The notes beneath the pieces are model-generated. The model did not search any database. It saw only the letters and a list, made by a program, of their open reading frames with translations, and was not told where the DNA came from. DNA of 64,000 nt, from NCBI RefSeq assembly GCF_000011245.1, contig NC_004193.1:3264501-3328500 (forward strand). Reading direction: 5' to 3'. The DNA comes from Oceanobacillus iheyensis HTE831 (GTDB lineage: Bacteria; Bacillota; Bacilli; Bacillales; Amphibacillaceae). Position 1 is the stretch's first letter; the number at the start of each line of letters is the position of its first letter. The position numbers and the translations under genes were made by a program. This document shows, one piece after another, positions 53,273-63,152 of this stretch.

Positions 53273-54631
53273 TTATACAATTAAACTTAACGCTAGTGTA
53301 AACACTAGACCTGCGACTGAAATTACTGTTTCAAGTAACGTCCATGTTGCGAAGGTTTCTTTCATGGATAAATTAAAGTATTCTTTAAAGATCCAGAATC
53401 CTGTATCATTTACGTGGGACGCAATCAAGCTACCTGCACCAGTTGCTAACACCATTAAGGCAAGGTTTACATCTGTACCTTCCATTAATGGGATTACCAT
53501 ACCTACAGTTGTTAATGCTGCTACAGTTGCAGAACCAAGTGCAATTCTTAAGATTGCAGCAATCAACCAAGCAAGAAATATTGGGGACATACTCGTTCCA
53601 TCAAATAAAGCAGCAACAGAGTCACCGACCCCGCCATCAATTAAGACTTGTTTTAAGGCTCCGCCACCACCAATAATAAGTAACATCATACCTATAGCGC
53701 GAACAGATTCTTCTGCAGATGTCATCAATTGTTTCATCGGTATTTTACGAGCAATACCCATTGTATAGATTGCAAGTAATAAAGAAATCAATAATGCTGT
53801 TGTTGGTTGTCCAATCATGCGCATAATTTCAAAAAGAATATTATCCGACACATCACCGATATCTTGCAGTAAATCAACTACTGTTGTAATTGCCATTAAA
53901 ATTACAGGGAATAGTGCGGTTAATGCACTAACTGCAAAGCTCGGTGTTTCCTCTTCTGGAAATGATTTTGCCCCACCAAGTGATCCAAGATTACCAACTT
54001 TTGAAAATGCATCTGGAACAATTTTCTTAGCAACTTTAGTAAATAGTGGCCCAGCTAAAATAACCGTTGGAACCGCAATAATAATCCCATAAATAAGTAC
54101 CATTCCAATATTTGCTCCGTATTGCTGAGCAATTACTGTTGGACCCGGATGTGGTGGTAAAAAACCATGCGTTACGGATAACGCTGCCGTCATTGGTAAA
54201 CCTAAATATAATAAAGGTATTTTAATTTCTTTTGCAATTTGGTATATAATCGGTATTAGTAGAACTAACCCTACTTCGAAGAATAACGCTACACCAATAA
54301 TGAATGATGCAATTACTACCGCCCATTGGATTCGTTTTTCTCCAAATTTGTGAATCAATGTCAGAGCAATTCGCTGTGCCCCACCAGCATCTGCAACTAG
54401 TTTCCCTAATATTGCACCAAAACCAAAGATGAGGGCAATGTCACCTAATGTACCGCCAAGTCCACCTTCAATCGATGTAACAATTTCTCCTAATGGCATC
54501 CCTAAAGCCAAGGCAGTTAGGAATGATACAATAATCAATGAAATAAATGTATTTAAATTCCATTTCATTATGAGTAGCAATAGTAATACTACAGCTAATG
54601 CTACAATAATTAATGGCATTATATTATCCAC
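53273..54631 (-). CDS. gntP: Gluconate permease GntP
   Basis: A 452-residue H+/gluconate symporter of the GntP family with about 12-14 helices. Motifs: FGFGAILGKLVADAGGAQRIA, THGFLPPHPGPTVIAQQYGAN and LIIGGGGALKQVLIDGGVG. A GTG at 54631 (GGGAG ahead) is the apparent start; an ATG five codons later is an alternative and would match the B. subtilis form. It follows gntK by 26 bp, and a repeat element follows the stop. Confidence 0.93.
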   Translation of the reverse strand: MDNIMPLIIVALAVVLLLLLIMKWNLNTFISLIIVSFLTALALGMPLGEIVTSIEGGLGGTLGDIALIFGFGAILGKLVADAGGAQRIALTLIHKFGEKRIQWAVVIASFIIGVALFFEVGLVLLIPIIYQIAKEIKIPLLYLGLPMTAALSVTHGFLPPHPGPTVIAQQYGANIGMVLIYGIIIAVPTVILAGPLFTKVAKKIVPDAFSKVGNLGSLGGAKSFPEEETPSFAVSALTALFPVILMAITTVVDLLQDIGDVSDNILFEIMRMIGQPTTALLISLLLAIYTMGIARKIPMKQLMTSAEESVRAIGMMLLIIGGGGALKQVLIDGGVGDSVAALFDGTSMSPIFLAWLIAAILRIALGSATVAALTTVGMVIPLMEGTDVNLALMVLATGAGSLIASHVNDTGFWIFKEYFNLSMKETFATWTLLETVISVAGLVFTLALSLIV

Positions 54632-54657
54632 AAGTTCTCGCTCCCATCTTGATGTTA

Positions 54658-56211
54658 TTATTTATTATCTATGGATTTCTGTTGATAAACCGCTATCTGT
54701 TCATATTCACTTTCGAGTGCACGTGCAATGCGAATAAAGATTGGCATCAGTTCTCGATAAGCTTCTACATTTGCTTCATTCGGTTCGTGTGCATGTGTAT
54801 GTCCAATTAAATCTTCCACTACATCAAATGAATCGATTTTTTCTTCGGCATATAGTCCAAGCATGCATGCACCTAGACATGAAGATTCATAGCTTTTTGG
54901 CACAATTACATCTTGATCAAAGATATCTGCCATCATCTGTCGCCATAATTCCGATCTAGAAAATCCGCCTGTTGCTTTAATAGATTTGACTGGAACATCC
55001 ATTACTTCTACTAAAGCAAGGAATACAGAATACAAGTTAAAAATAACACCTTCTAAAGCTGCTCGTACCATATGTTCCTTTTTATGATTTAAGGTTAATC
55101 CAATAAAGGAACCACGCACGTCCGAATTCCATAGTGGGGCACGTTCTCCAGCTAGGAATGGATGGAATAATAACCCATTGGAACCTGGGCTTACTTTACT
55201 AGCAATGGTAGTTAAAACTTCATATGGATCGACGTTTAAACGTTTAGCTGTTTCTACTTCACTTGCAGCCAGCTCATCTCGAATCCAACGAAGAACCATC
55301 CCCCCGTTATTGACTGGTCCACCAATCACCCAATGATCTTCTGTTAATGCATAGCAAAAAATACGGCCTTTTTGATCCGTTCTAGGTTTTGGGATCACGG
55401 TACGAATTGCACCACTGGTACCAATAGTTATTGCAACTTCCCCGTCTTTAATAGCGTTTACACCGATATTGGATAGTACACCATCACTTGCGCCAATGAT
55501 AAATTTCGTATTGCTTGTGATTCCCATCTCTTTAGCAACTGTTTCGTCACAACCTGTTAAGATTTTCGTGGTCGGAACTAATGAAGATAATTGATCTTTA
55601 TTTATTCCTGCTACCTGAAGTGCTTCTTCATCCCACGATAATTCTTCTAAATTCATCATTCCTGTTGCAGAAGCGATAGAATGGTCAACGACATACTCCC
55701 CGAATAATTGATAAAAAACATATTCCTTAATACCAATGTATTTTTTCGCCTTTTCCGCTATCTCTGGTCGTTCATTTTGAATCCATGTAATTTTACTTAA
55801 TGGAGACATCGGATGAATAGGTGTACCAGTTTTACGATATATTTCATGCCCATTCATTTCCTGTTTAATTTTCTTCGCCCAACCAGCACTTCGATTATCT
55901 GCCCATGTAATACATGGAGTAATCGCTTGATGTTGTTCATCTATGGCAATTAAACTATGCATCGCACTACTGAAAGAAATAAAGGATAGATCTTCTTTAT
56001 CAATAGCGGATTCTTCCATTACCCGCTTTATCGTCAAGCGTACCGCTAAATATATTTCTTCTGGATCTTGCTCTGCAGTGGATACATCCGGAGTATATAA
56101 ATCATATCCGTGATTTCCTTGAGCAATGATTTCGCCCGTTTCCCGGTATAATACTGCTTTTGTACTTGTTGTGCCGATATCGACACCAAGCATATACTTA
56201 TTTTGATTCAA
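54658..56211 (-). CDS. gntK: Gluconate kinase GntK (FGGY)
   Basis: A 517-residue FGGY-family kinase that phosphorylates gluconate to 6-phosphogluconate. N-terminal ATP/phosphate loop MLGVDIGTTSTKAVLYRETG, ITWADNRSAGWA, GASDGVLSNIGVNA and the C-terminal FGGY signature region IKATGGFSRSELWRQMMADIF. It starts at TTG 56211, as the B. subtilis gene also does, with GAGGGAG ahead, and overlaps gntR by 14 bp. Confidence 0.93.
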   Translation of the reverse strand: MNQNKYMLGVDIGTTSTKAVLYRETGEIIAQGNHGYDLYTPDVSTAEQDPEEIYLAVRLTIKRVMEESAIDKEDLSFISFSSAMHSLIAIDEQHQAITPCITWADNRSAGWAKKIKQEMNGHEIYRKTGTPIHPMSPLSKITWIQNERPEIAEKAKKYIGIKEYVFYQLFGEYVVDHSIASATGMMNLEELSWDEEALQVAGINKDQLSSLVPTTKILTGCDETVAKEMGITSNTKFIIGASDGVLSNIGVNAIKDGEVAITIGTSGAIRTVIPKPRTDQKGRIFCYALTEDHWVIGGPVNNGGMVLRWIRDELAASEVETAKRLNVDPYEVLTTIASKVSPGSNGLLFHPFLAGERAPLWNSDVRGSFIGLTLNHKKEHMVRAALEGVIFNLYSVFLALVEVMDVPVKSIKATGGFSRSELWRQMMADIFDQDVIVPKSYESSCLGACMLGLYAEEKIDSFDVVEDLIGHTHAHEPNEANVEAYRELMPIFIRIARALESEYEQIAVYQQKSIDNK

Positions 56212-56920
56212 TGCTCTCCCTCACAATCTTCATTCGCTCATCGTCACTCCAGAGACGTTCTACACGATTTTGGACATCATTAAAGTTTTTATAAAATGCA
56301 TTATTCACCAAGTTTGCATCTTTATTCTTGATCGATTCAACAATTAAACGATGATTTTCAATGATTCGCTCAAAGTCATTCTCATCCTCTTGCATACGAT
56401 AACGCATCGATAATAAAACCAAACATTCCATTACTGGCTTCAAGTTTGTCCAAAGCATAGCGATATAGTGATGATTAATCGATCGGATAATCGTTTCATG
56501 AAATTCCATATCTAAGAACGAAAATTGATCGACATCTTTATACTTAATAGCAATCTTCATCATCTCGACCACTTTTTCAAGATCATTAATCAAGGATGCA
56601 TTGTCCATATCTAACAACCGTTGAAAAGTAAACGATTCCATCATGAGCCTCACATCATATATTTCTTCGATGTCTTTCTCGGATATACCAATTACTACTG
56701 CTCCCATTCGCTCAGGGCGAACAATATTTTCACTACTAAGCACTTTTAGTGCCTCTCTAATTGGAGATCGACTGACTTGAAATTCTTTCGCTAATTGATT
56801 CTCAGATAAAACGGTTTCAGGTTCAATCGCTTGAGAGATGATACGCATTCTTAATTCAGCAACGACCTGCTCACCCTTAGAACTATTTATGACTTGTTTT
56901 CTTGGATAAAAGGCTTTCAT
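56198..56920 (-). CDS. gntR: Gluconate operon repressor GntR
   Basis: A 240-residue FadR-subfamily GntR regulator. The winged helix-turn-helix is LRMRIISQAIEPETVLSENQLAKEFQVSRSPIREALKVLSSENIV and the all-helical FCD domain, with its metal-binding His/Asp residues, binds gluconate or its phosphate. ATG 56920 has GAGGACG upstream; a 17-codon longer frame runs across the operator and is not used. First gene of gntRKPZ and represses it at 56946-56963. Confidence 0.93.
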   Translation of the reverse strand: MKAFYPRKQVINSSKGEQVVAELRMRIISQAIEPETVLSENQLAKEFQVSRSPIREALKVLSSENIVRPERMGAVVIGISEKDIEEIYDVRLMMESFTFQRLLDMDNASLINDLEKVVEMMKIAIKYKDVDQFSFLDMEFHETIIRSINHHYIAMLWTNLKPVMECLVLLSMRYRMQEDENDFERIIENHRLIVESIKNKDANLVNNAFYKNFNDVQNRVERLWSDDERMKIVRESIESK

Positions 56921-56945
56921 AAATTCACCGTCCTCGACATGATGA

Positions 56946-56990
56946 ATACTTGTATACAAGTATACTAACATCTGTTTTTTTGTTTGTAAA
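56946..56990 (-). promoter_or_regulatory. gnt promoter with GntR operator and a cre-like site
   Basis: On the minus strand TTTACA (56985-56990), 17 bp, TAGTAT (56962-56967). The perfect 18-bp palindrome ATACTTGTATACAAGTAT (56946-56963) covers the start point and, from memory, equals the B. subtilis GntR operator. TTTGTAAACGCTTGAATT (56983-57000) resembles a CcpA cre site with two mismatches and overlaps -35. Confidence 0.9.
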
Positions 56991-57241
56991 CGCTTGAATT
57001 AGTTGGATTTAATAAAGGAAAATTCTATTTTTTATGAGAAATAAGATTCGGCTTGCGAATTCATACTATTCATTCCCACGTTTCTTAATAGGATTCTTGA
57101 TTTGAAGTTAAAATTGATCCTTTTGTCATATCATGTCGCACGAATTATGCATATATTACCAAAAAATAGATTGCTAGTTTACAAGGCGCAGGATATAATT
57201 TTCTCATTGAGCTTGTCATTTTACTGAAAAGAGGAGAAAAG

Positions 57242-58615
57242 ATGAAAAAATCGGCATTTATTCTTTGTATTATTATTTTAATTTCTGCCGTTTTACCGAG
57301 TGCGATTAGTGCTCAGACAAGTATTTCAGAAAAGGAATTAGAAAGATTTGCATCTAAAGTCAGTCAACAAAGAGGATTCACGGTAACCGTTGAGGATTTG
57401 GAGTATATTCTAATTTCCACAACGGGATTAGCGTTAACAGATGTGGAATCTATTGATGATCTTGAGCTAAATCTTGGAGAAGTAATTAAAAAGAATGGGA
57501 GTAATCTAGAGTGGATCTATGAAAGTTATGATTTAGACATAGATTCTCTTGAAAAATTACTTCATGAATATGGCGAAACAATGAATGATTATGTATTTGT
57601 AGAAGAATTATATTGGGCTGTCGACTTCTATATCGAAGAAAAAATAGAAAGAGATCCACACTTTGATGAGAACCTAGAAGTATATTTAAAAGATGTGAGT
57701 GCCATACGCGGATTTACGGTTACTAGAGAGCACATTGTGCATTCACTCTCTCTGTATGAAACGACACTGGAAGAGTTTAAAACAATAGAACGTCTATCTG
57801 ATTTTCTAGCAGAAGTAATTAAAAAAGACCTGAGTAACTTAGGTACCTATTTTGATATGAGTAAAGACGAGGTTCTACAATTAATGAAAGATAATGGTTT
57901 AGATATCAATGATTATGTATATTTAGACGATCTAGGAATCGATTTATATGAATTTATTGAATGGGATGAGGAATATAGTTTTGATTTCGATTATTTGAAG
58001 ACCTATGATTTAACGGATGAAGAATTACAACGATTAGATGAGCATATTTGGAATATCCTTGAAAATGCTAGTGATGAAACGATAGAACGTATCATTAATT
58101 TGGGTGAGAGAATGATGGCAATTGAAGAATTTGAGACAGCTACCGAGCTTACCGCTTCTCAAATTGCTGAACTTGTTTCCATCTATCATGAGTTTATTTC
58201 TATATTTGAGTTTGATATTCAATTTAGCTTAATAAAAGATGGCGTAGAAGAGTCTCTATCCCTCAATGCATTAATGTCGATGATAGAGCTAGTAAATGTC
58301 GATTTAAAGATTAGTATTTATAACCTACAAGGAGATTTTCTAGCAGATTTAATCATTACTGGAGAAATCGTGAACTCTGAAACGATTAATGAGACTGGTA
58401 ACGCGATTATACCGAAACAAACGGAATCAAAAGAAACGTTTGAACCTGTACAGAAAGAAGCACCATCCGAAGCGACCACTTCCACTGTTAAAGGAGCAAA
58501 ATTACCAGAAACCGCTTCGAATTATGCAGCAAATAGTCTGATTGGAATGGCTATATTACTCATTGGAACGCTTACTTTCATCCGATCAAGAAAAGTATCG
58601 ACGCGTGAAAGATAA
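57242..58615 (+). CDS. Acidic LPXTA cell-wall surface protein with internal repeats
   Basis: A 457-residue secreted protein: signal peptide (1-~24, ending ISAQT), two ~95-residue repeats (about 37-134 and 147-240; shared RGFTVT, GEVIKK/AEVIKK, MNDYV/INDYV), a third helical acidic region, a Pro/Thr/Glu linker and a sorting signal LPETA (421-425), hydrophobic helix and RSRK tail. Strongly acidic throughout. It fits the processed acidic surface protein family found next to class D sortases. The sortase gene overlaps its end by 11 bp. Function at the surface is unknown. Confidence 0.82.
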   Translation: MKKSAFILCIIILISAVLPSAISAQTSISEKELERFASKVSQQRGFTVTVEDLEYILISTTGLALTDVESIDDLELNLGEVIKKNGSNLEWIYESYDLDIDSLEKLLHEYGETMNDYVFVEELYWAVDFYIEEKIERDPHFDENLEVYLKDVSAIRGFTVTREHIVHSLSLYETTLEEFKTIERLSDFLAEVIKKDLSNLGTYFDMSKDEVLQLMKDNGLDINDYVYLDDLGIDLYEFIEWDEEYSFDFDYLKTYDLTDEELQRLDEHIWNILENASDETIERIINLGERMMAIEEFETATELTASQIAELVSIYHEFISIFEFDIQFSLIKDGVEESLSLNALMSMIELVNVDLKISIYNLQGDFLADLIITGEIVNSETINETGNAIIPKQTESKETFEPVQKEAPSEATTSTVKGAKLPETASNYAANSLIGMAILLIGTLTFIRSRKVSTRER

Positions 58616-59189
58616 ACGAATACTTACTATCATCGGGGCAGCCTTAATTATTGGTGGATTATGGGTTTTCTTAAACAATAGCATCTTATTTGTGAAGGGT
58701 TATGAACTTGGTACAACAAACGGACATACACTTATTGATAATCGTGCCATAAAAAAGCAAGAGATTGAAGAAGAGGCAGTGCAGGAACCTCCGAAGATTG
58801 GAGAAGAAATTGGTTCATTAACGATTGAACGAATAGATGCAACCATTCCTATCTTTCATGGCACTGATGAAGATGAATTAGCAAAAGGAATTGGGCATTT
58901 CGCTGATAGTGTACTCCCTGGGGAAAAAGATAATTCTGTATTATCAGGTCATAGAGATACCGTCTTTCGTCGATTGGATGAAGTGAAATTAGGTGATAAC
59001 CTTGTTGTAACTACTGCTTCCGATTCTTTTACGTATAAAGTCCGAAAGATTCGAATTGTTGACGAGGATGATCGTACAGTCATTGTTCCGAAACCAAGGG
59101 CGACATTAACCGTAAGTACCTGTTATCCGTTTGATTTTATCGGATCTGCACCTGAAAGATATATATTAGAAGCGTATTTAGTAGAGTAA
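58605..59189 (+). CDS. Class D sortase
   Basis: A 194-residue membrane-anchored transpeptidase: N-terminal helix (about 6-30), then the sortase barrel with His116 (LSGHRDT), Cys173 (TLTVSTCYP) and Arg185 (APERYILEA). It cleaves an LPxTA-type signal and joins the protein to peptidoglycan. GTG 58605, inside the end of the surface-protein gene, is the best start; the ribosome binding site is weak, so translation probably relies on coupling. A terminator follows, so the two genes form a closed unit. Confidence 0.88.
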   Translation: MKDKRILTIIGAALIIGGLWVFLNNSILFVKGYELGTTNGHTLIDNRAIKKQEIEEEAVQEPPKIGEEIGSLTIERIDATIPIFHGTDEDELAKGIGHFADSVLPGEKDNSVLSGHRDTVFRRLDEVKLGDNLVVTTASDSFTYKVRKIRIVDEDDRTVIVPKPRATLTVSTCYPFDFIGSAPERYILEAYLVE

Positions 59190-59197
59190 ACACTTGA

Positions 59198-59242
59198 AAA
59201 AGGTGGAAAGATCGTTGTCCGATGATTCTTTTCACCTTTTTT
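59198..59242 (+). terminator. Terminator after the sortase gene
   Basis: Thirteen-position stem (59198-59210 / 59228-59240, one G-U pair) and T-run. Confidence 0.85.
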
Positions 59243-59386
59243 GTTTTGGCTATTGCTATCCAGTGTATATTTATTTAACAAATTCTAAAGCTAAATTTTA
59301 GCAAAAGAGATAAACATCTTTTATACTATTACTAAATACAAGTAAATAGATAAGAATTATTATATATCAGAAAGGAAGATAAACAA

Positions 59387-60283
59387 ATGAGCGAGCGCAA
59401 TATTCCCTTATTGGTAACTACTGATTGGTTAGCTGAGAGAATGGATGATCCTAACCTACGCATCTTGGATGCAACGACATTTTTAAAACAACCAGCACAA
59501 GGCGGCTATTATGATGTATGGTCAGGTAAAGACGTATATGATAAAGGACATATTCCAGGTGCCGTGTATGCAGACCTTCTAGGAGAACTATCTGACGCTG
59601 ACTCTCCTTTTAAATTTACGGTTCCACACCGAGAACAATTTATTGAAAAAATCACCGATCTTGGAGTTGGTGATGATACTTTTGTCGTTGTCTATGACCA
59701 AGCACAAGCAGTTGTTGGCGCGCCAATTATCGGTTCAGACTGGGCATCCAGACTTGCATGGCAATTACGCTATGAAGGTTTTGAAAATGTAGCAGTTCTT
59801 GATGGCGGCTTCTTAAAGTGGGAAAAAGAAGATCGTCCTATCTCTACAGAAGCAAAACCATACTCGAAAGGTCATTTTACTGGCACACGTAACGATGACT
59901 TATTAGCGACAAAAGAAGATGTAAAAAATGCAATGGAAGATGATAATGTTGTACTTATCAACAGTTTATCCCCAGCTGATTTTGCTGGCGAATCTGATAC
60001 GTATGAACGTTCCGGTCATATTCCTAGCAGTGTCAATGTTTTCTTCGGACAACACAGTGACCAAGATACACTACAATTACATCCGGAAGAACAATTGCGA
60101 GAAACATTTGAAAAAGTTGGAGCACTAGACCCCAACAAAAAAGTCATTACCTACTGTGGTAGCGGAATTGCGGCTACGTGGAACGCATTAATTCTCAATC
60201 AATTAGGCCAAGATAATGTAGCTATGTATGATGGTTCCATGACAGAATGGGCCAATGACAAAGACCTTCCATTAAATAAATAG
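59387..60283 (+). CDS. Sulfurtransferase, two-domain rhodanese
   Basis: A 298-residue protein with two rhodanese domains. The N-terminal inactive domain has GHIPGAVYADLLGEL; the C-terminal catalytic domain has YCGSGIAATWNAL, Cys in the CGSGIAA loop. Enzymes of this type move sulfane sulfur from thiosulfate or 3-mercaptopyruvate to cyanide or thiols; loop CGSGI(A/T)A is more like 3-mercaptopyruvate sulfurtransferase. AGAAAGGAAG before ATG 59387. Single gene with terminator. Confidence 0.9.
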   Translation: MSERNIPLLVTTDWLAERMDDPNLRILDATTFLKQPAQGGYYDVWSGKDVYDKGHIPGAVYADLLGELSDADSPFKFTVPHREQFIEKITDLGVGDDTFVVVYDQAQAVVGAPIIGSDWASRLAWQLRYEGFENVAVLDGGFLKWEKEDRPISTEAKPYSKGHFTGTRNDDLLATKEDVKNAMEDDNVVLINSLSPADFAGESDTYERSGHIPSSVNVFFGQHSDQDTLQLHPEEQLRETFEKVGALDPNKKVITYCGSGIAATWNALILNQLGQDNVAMYDGSMTEWANDKDLPLNK

Positions 60284-60295
60284 AGTTACTATCCA

Positions 60296-60333
60296 AACAA
60301 GTAGAAGCAACCATAGCTTCTACTTGTTTTTTT
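60296..60333 (+). terminator. Terminator after the sulfurtransferase gene
   Basis: Perfect 13-bp stem (60296-60308 / 60316-60328) with a T-run to 60333. Confidence 0.92.
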
Positions 60334-60416
60334 ATGAAAAATTTTAGTTGTACAAGCTGTTAGATCGAATAGAATAGATATAGAACAGGAAAAATACGGC
60401 ATTGGAGGCATCACTC

Positions 60417-61055
60417 ATGCAGACGTTCTTTAGCTATGTATTATTGGGGCTTTCTCTATCTATTCCAATTGGACCGATCAATGCAGCGCAATTAAATAAA
60501 GGTATTCATCAAGGGTTTTTCCATTCCTGGCTCGTTGGCATTGGTGGAATGTTTGCAGATGTGATTTTTATGTTACTGATTTACTTTGGTGTAGCACCCT
60601 TCCTAACAACACCATTTGTAAAAACATTTCTTTGGGTGTTTGGATGTTTTATCTTAATTTATATTGGAATGGAGTCAATAATAAAAGCCAAATCTACGCT
60701 GAGTAATACATCCAATATTAAATCTACATCAAAGCTTAACTCATTTGGAACGGGATTTATCATCGCCATCTCCAATCCAATAAGTATAATTTTTTGGCTT
60801 GGTATATATGGTTCTGTATTAGCAAAAACCACTGAAACTTCTACGAATAGTCAGTTACTAATCTACAGTAGTGGAATTTTCCTCGGAATTATTTTGTGGG
60901 ATATCTTTATGGCAAGCGTAGCGACAAGTTTCCGGAAATTTTTTCACAGTAAAGCTCTTTATTGGATTTCTATCGTTGCAGGTATCGTGCTTATCGGTTT
61001 TGGCATCTTTTTCGGATACGAAGCATTGAAAGCCATTCAATATATACTGTTTTAG
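60417..61055 (+). CDS. LysE/RhtB family amino-acid exporter
   Basis: A 212-residue protein with six helices and LysE-family marks: LSLSIPIGPINAAQLNKGIHQGFFHSWLVGIGGMFAD and IAISNPISIIFWLGI. LysE-type exporters expel lysine, arginine or other amino acids. The start is ATG 60417 behind TTGGAGG; a TTG five codons upstream lies at that site. It precedes a YqcI/YcgG gene by 56 bp on the same strand; the same LysE-YcgG order occurs in B. subtilis (ycgF-ycgG) as far as I recall. Confidence 0.87.
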   Translation: MQTFFSYVLLGLSLSIPIGPINAAQLNKGIHQGFFHSWLVGIGGMFADVIFMLLIYFGVAPFLTTPFVKTFLWVFGCFILIYIGMESIIKAKSTLSNTSNIKSTSKLNSFGTGFIIAISNPISIIFWLGIYGSVLAKTTETSTNSQLLIYSSGIFLGIILWDIFMASVATSFRKFFHSKALYWISIVAGIVLIGFGIFFGYEALKAIQYILF

Positions 61056-61111
61056 GCATGCACCTAAACGACCTTCTCCTAATAAGCTATCTTTTAGGAG
61101 GAGGATTAGGC

Positions 61112-61861
61112 ATGAGCATACTTTTTAATAATGTAACCATCAAGCAAAATTGGGAGTTACTTTCTCCTTGGAAGCAAGATGCTTATCAATATTTTCAATC
61201 AATGATTGGTGAAAAAAACGACTATCCTTGTGTACCTGCGCGACAAGGATTAAAAAATAATATGTTACGATTCGGCTTTCTGGATAATGTCGATGATACA
61301 AAGGTGTTGGCATCTTCGCTAAAAGAGTATGGAGATACTTCCAAAGCTATCGGACAATATACTTCTCTGATTATATTTATCCCTATGGATGATGATACAC
61401 AGGCAACGGTAGAGGATTATCAGGTTTTATTCTGGGATTTGTTGTCAGATGTAACAAACTACGATACATCTGATTGGCCAGCAACTATACCGGATAATCC
61501 TGAACATCATGAATGGGAGTTTTGTTTCGACGGAGAACCCTATTTCGCTTTTTGTGCAACTCCTGTTCATCAGTTAAGAAAAAGTAGATATTTCCCTTAT
61601 ATGATGCTGGCTTTTCAACCGCGTTTTGTTTTTGATGAACTGAATGCTTCCACTTCCTATGGTAGGAAAATGAAGAAGGTCATTCGTCAGCGATTACAAG
61701 CATTTGATTCCATACCAGCTCACCCAGATTTAAAATGGTATGGAAACAGCGATAATCACGAATGGAAACAATACTTCATTGGGGATGATGATCAGACCTT
61801 AAGTAAATGTCCATTCACTCGTTTTAAACAAAGGATATCCAATCTTACGAAGATGAAGTAA
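61112..61861 (+). CDS. YqcI/YcgG family protein (possible haem-dependent N-oxygenase)
   Basis: A 249-residue protein of PF08892. Landmarks: NDYPCVPARQGLKNNMLRFGF, LFWDLLSDVTNYD, WPATIPDNPEHHEWEFCFDGEPYFAFCATPVHQLRKSRYF and a C-terminal WKQYFIGDD. A member of this family, guanitoxin enzyme GntA, is a haem-dependent N-hydroxylase of guanidino compounds; most, including B. subtilis YcgG, are uncharacterised. The start is ATG 61112 behind GGAGGAGG; a long upstream frame overlaps the exporter gene and is not used. Its 3' end overlaps the convergent APC gene by 17 bp. Confidence 0.82.
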   Translation: MSILFNNVTIKQNWELLSPWKQDAYQYFQSMIGEKNDYPCVPARQGLKNNMLRFGFLDNVDDTKVLASSLKEYGDTSKAIGQYTSLIIFIPMDDDTQATVEDYQVLFWDLLSDVTNYDTSDWPATIPDNPEHHEWEFCFDGEPYFAFCATPVHQLRKSRYFPYMMLAFQPRFVFDELNASTSYGRKMKKVIRQRLQAFDSIPAHPDLKWYGNSDNHEWKQYFIGDDDQTLSKCPFTRFKQRISNLTKMK

Positions 61862-63146
61862 TATGCCATTTCTCTTTCATCATAAGCACCGCAATGGCAA
61901 TCATGATAATAAAACCTATACTGACAAAGAAACCTATCCTACTAATTTCCGCAAATAACGTAGTTGCAACTGCTATAATGATCAATACTCCTGCAATAAT
62001 AGGCTTCATAAAATTCCAGCGTGTCGGTCGCTGTAATTTCATAAAACTCGCTAAAATAAACAACCAATTATATAAAAGCATAAGTCCAGCCGCAGTAGTT
62101 ATATATTCAAATATGCGATCTGGTAATAGTAAAGCAATGAATATAGAGACGAAAAGTCCTACGATTAAACAAACAAAAGCTGGGAAGGGAATTTTCAACC
62201 TTCCCTTTTTAGACAAAAAGGCTGGAGCATGATGGTCTTCAGATAATGAGACTAATATAGTGATAATCGCATATAAAGAAGCTACCATCGTGGAAAATCC
62301 CGCAATAATAAACACTCCATTAAATACGTCCGCAATAAGTGGTATGTCAAATGGCTGTAATGCTGTAATAAACGGGCTTTCATCTGCAATTATCTTCGTC
62401 TCATCGATAAACGCTAAAGCTAATCCTAATGCGATGATATAAATAGAGCCAAGCCCTAATAACATCCATCTCCCAGCTTTCAACGCTTCTTGCTTATTTT
62501 TCAAATCTGTCGCCACCAGCCCCATTATTTCAATACCACCAAAAGCATAAAATGCATAGATAAAGCCACCCCACCATATTGATGGTAAGTCACCACTAAA
62601 TATATGGGGGATTGGATTAATTAAACTCTCTGTACCTTTTACTAACAAAAGTACAGCAACCAATATAAACATGATAATCGCAGAGGCTTTCATTATTCCA
62701 AAGATATTTTCCATTTTTTCAAACCCTGCAAGTCCCGTAAGTATAATCGCTAATCCTAACACTGCGAAGATGACCATGCATAGCCACAACGGCAAATTCG
62801 GAAACCAAAAGCGTGTAAAGATTCCTAAAGCAATTAATTGGCTTCCCATTATGAGCAGCTCGCTCAAACAATACACCCACCCATTACTAAAACCTGCCCA
62901 ATCACCAAATGCTTTCTTGGCATATGTGCGAAACGAACCCTTATCTGGATATTCTATCGATAACTTTGCTAACGACTCATAAACAAAGTACGTGCCGATT
63001 GCAGCAAACAGGAATAACCATAGTACAGCCGCTCCTGATTGTTCAATAGCAATACTTGACCCTAAGAAATAACCTGTTCCAATGGTACAACCAATACCGA
63101 CAAGGGATAATTGCCACCATTTCATGTTTCCTTGTTTTCGAACCAT
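61845..63146 (-). CDS. APC-family amino-acid permease
   Basis: A 433-residue transporter with 12 helices. The N-terminal motif VGIGCTIGTGYFLGSSIAIEQSGA is the APC substrate/Na+ loop; helix 6 has FIYAFYAFGGIEIMGLVATDLKN. Amino-acid importer, substrate not readable. Start at ATG 63146 with AAGGGATAGG; it follows the arginine-deiminase-like gene by six bases, so the two are an operon. B. subtilis has an APC permease (YcgH) near YcgG as I recall, which supports a conserved neighbourhood. Confidence 0.85.
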   Translation of the reverse strand: MVRKQGNMKWWQLSLVGIGCTIGTGYFLGSSIAIEQSGAAVLWLFLFAAIGTYFVYESLAKLSIEYPDKGSFRTYAKKAFGDWAGFSNGWVYCLSELLIMGSQLIALGIFTRFWFPNLPLWLCMVIFAVLGLAIILTGLAGFEKMENIFGIMKASAIIMFILVAVLLLVKGTESLINPIPHIFSGDLPSIWWGGFIYAFYAFGGIEIMGLVATDLKNKQEALKAGRWMLLGLGSIYIIALGLALAFIDETKIIADESPFITALQPFDIPLIADVFNGVFIIAGFSTMVASLYAIITILVSLSEDHHAPAFLSKKGRLKIPFPAFVCLIVGLFVSIFIALLLPDRIFEYITTAAGLMLLYNWLFILASFMKLQRPTRWNFMKPIIAGVLIIIAVATTLFAEISRIGFFVSIGFIIMIAIAVLMMKEKWHITSSS

Positions 63147-63152
63147 TCTAAC

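Noticed and set aside
53082..53768. 228-codon plus-strand frame across the gnt repeat and gntP
   Set aside because: Antisense to gntP for most of its length, begins inside the repeat element and has no protein-like features.
60962..61111. 50-codon N-terminal extension of the YqcI/YcgG protein
   Set aside because: It overlaps the end of the LysE gene in another frame, while ATG 61112 has a near-perfect GGAGGAGG site.
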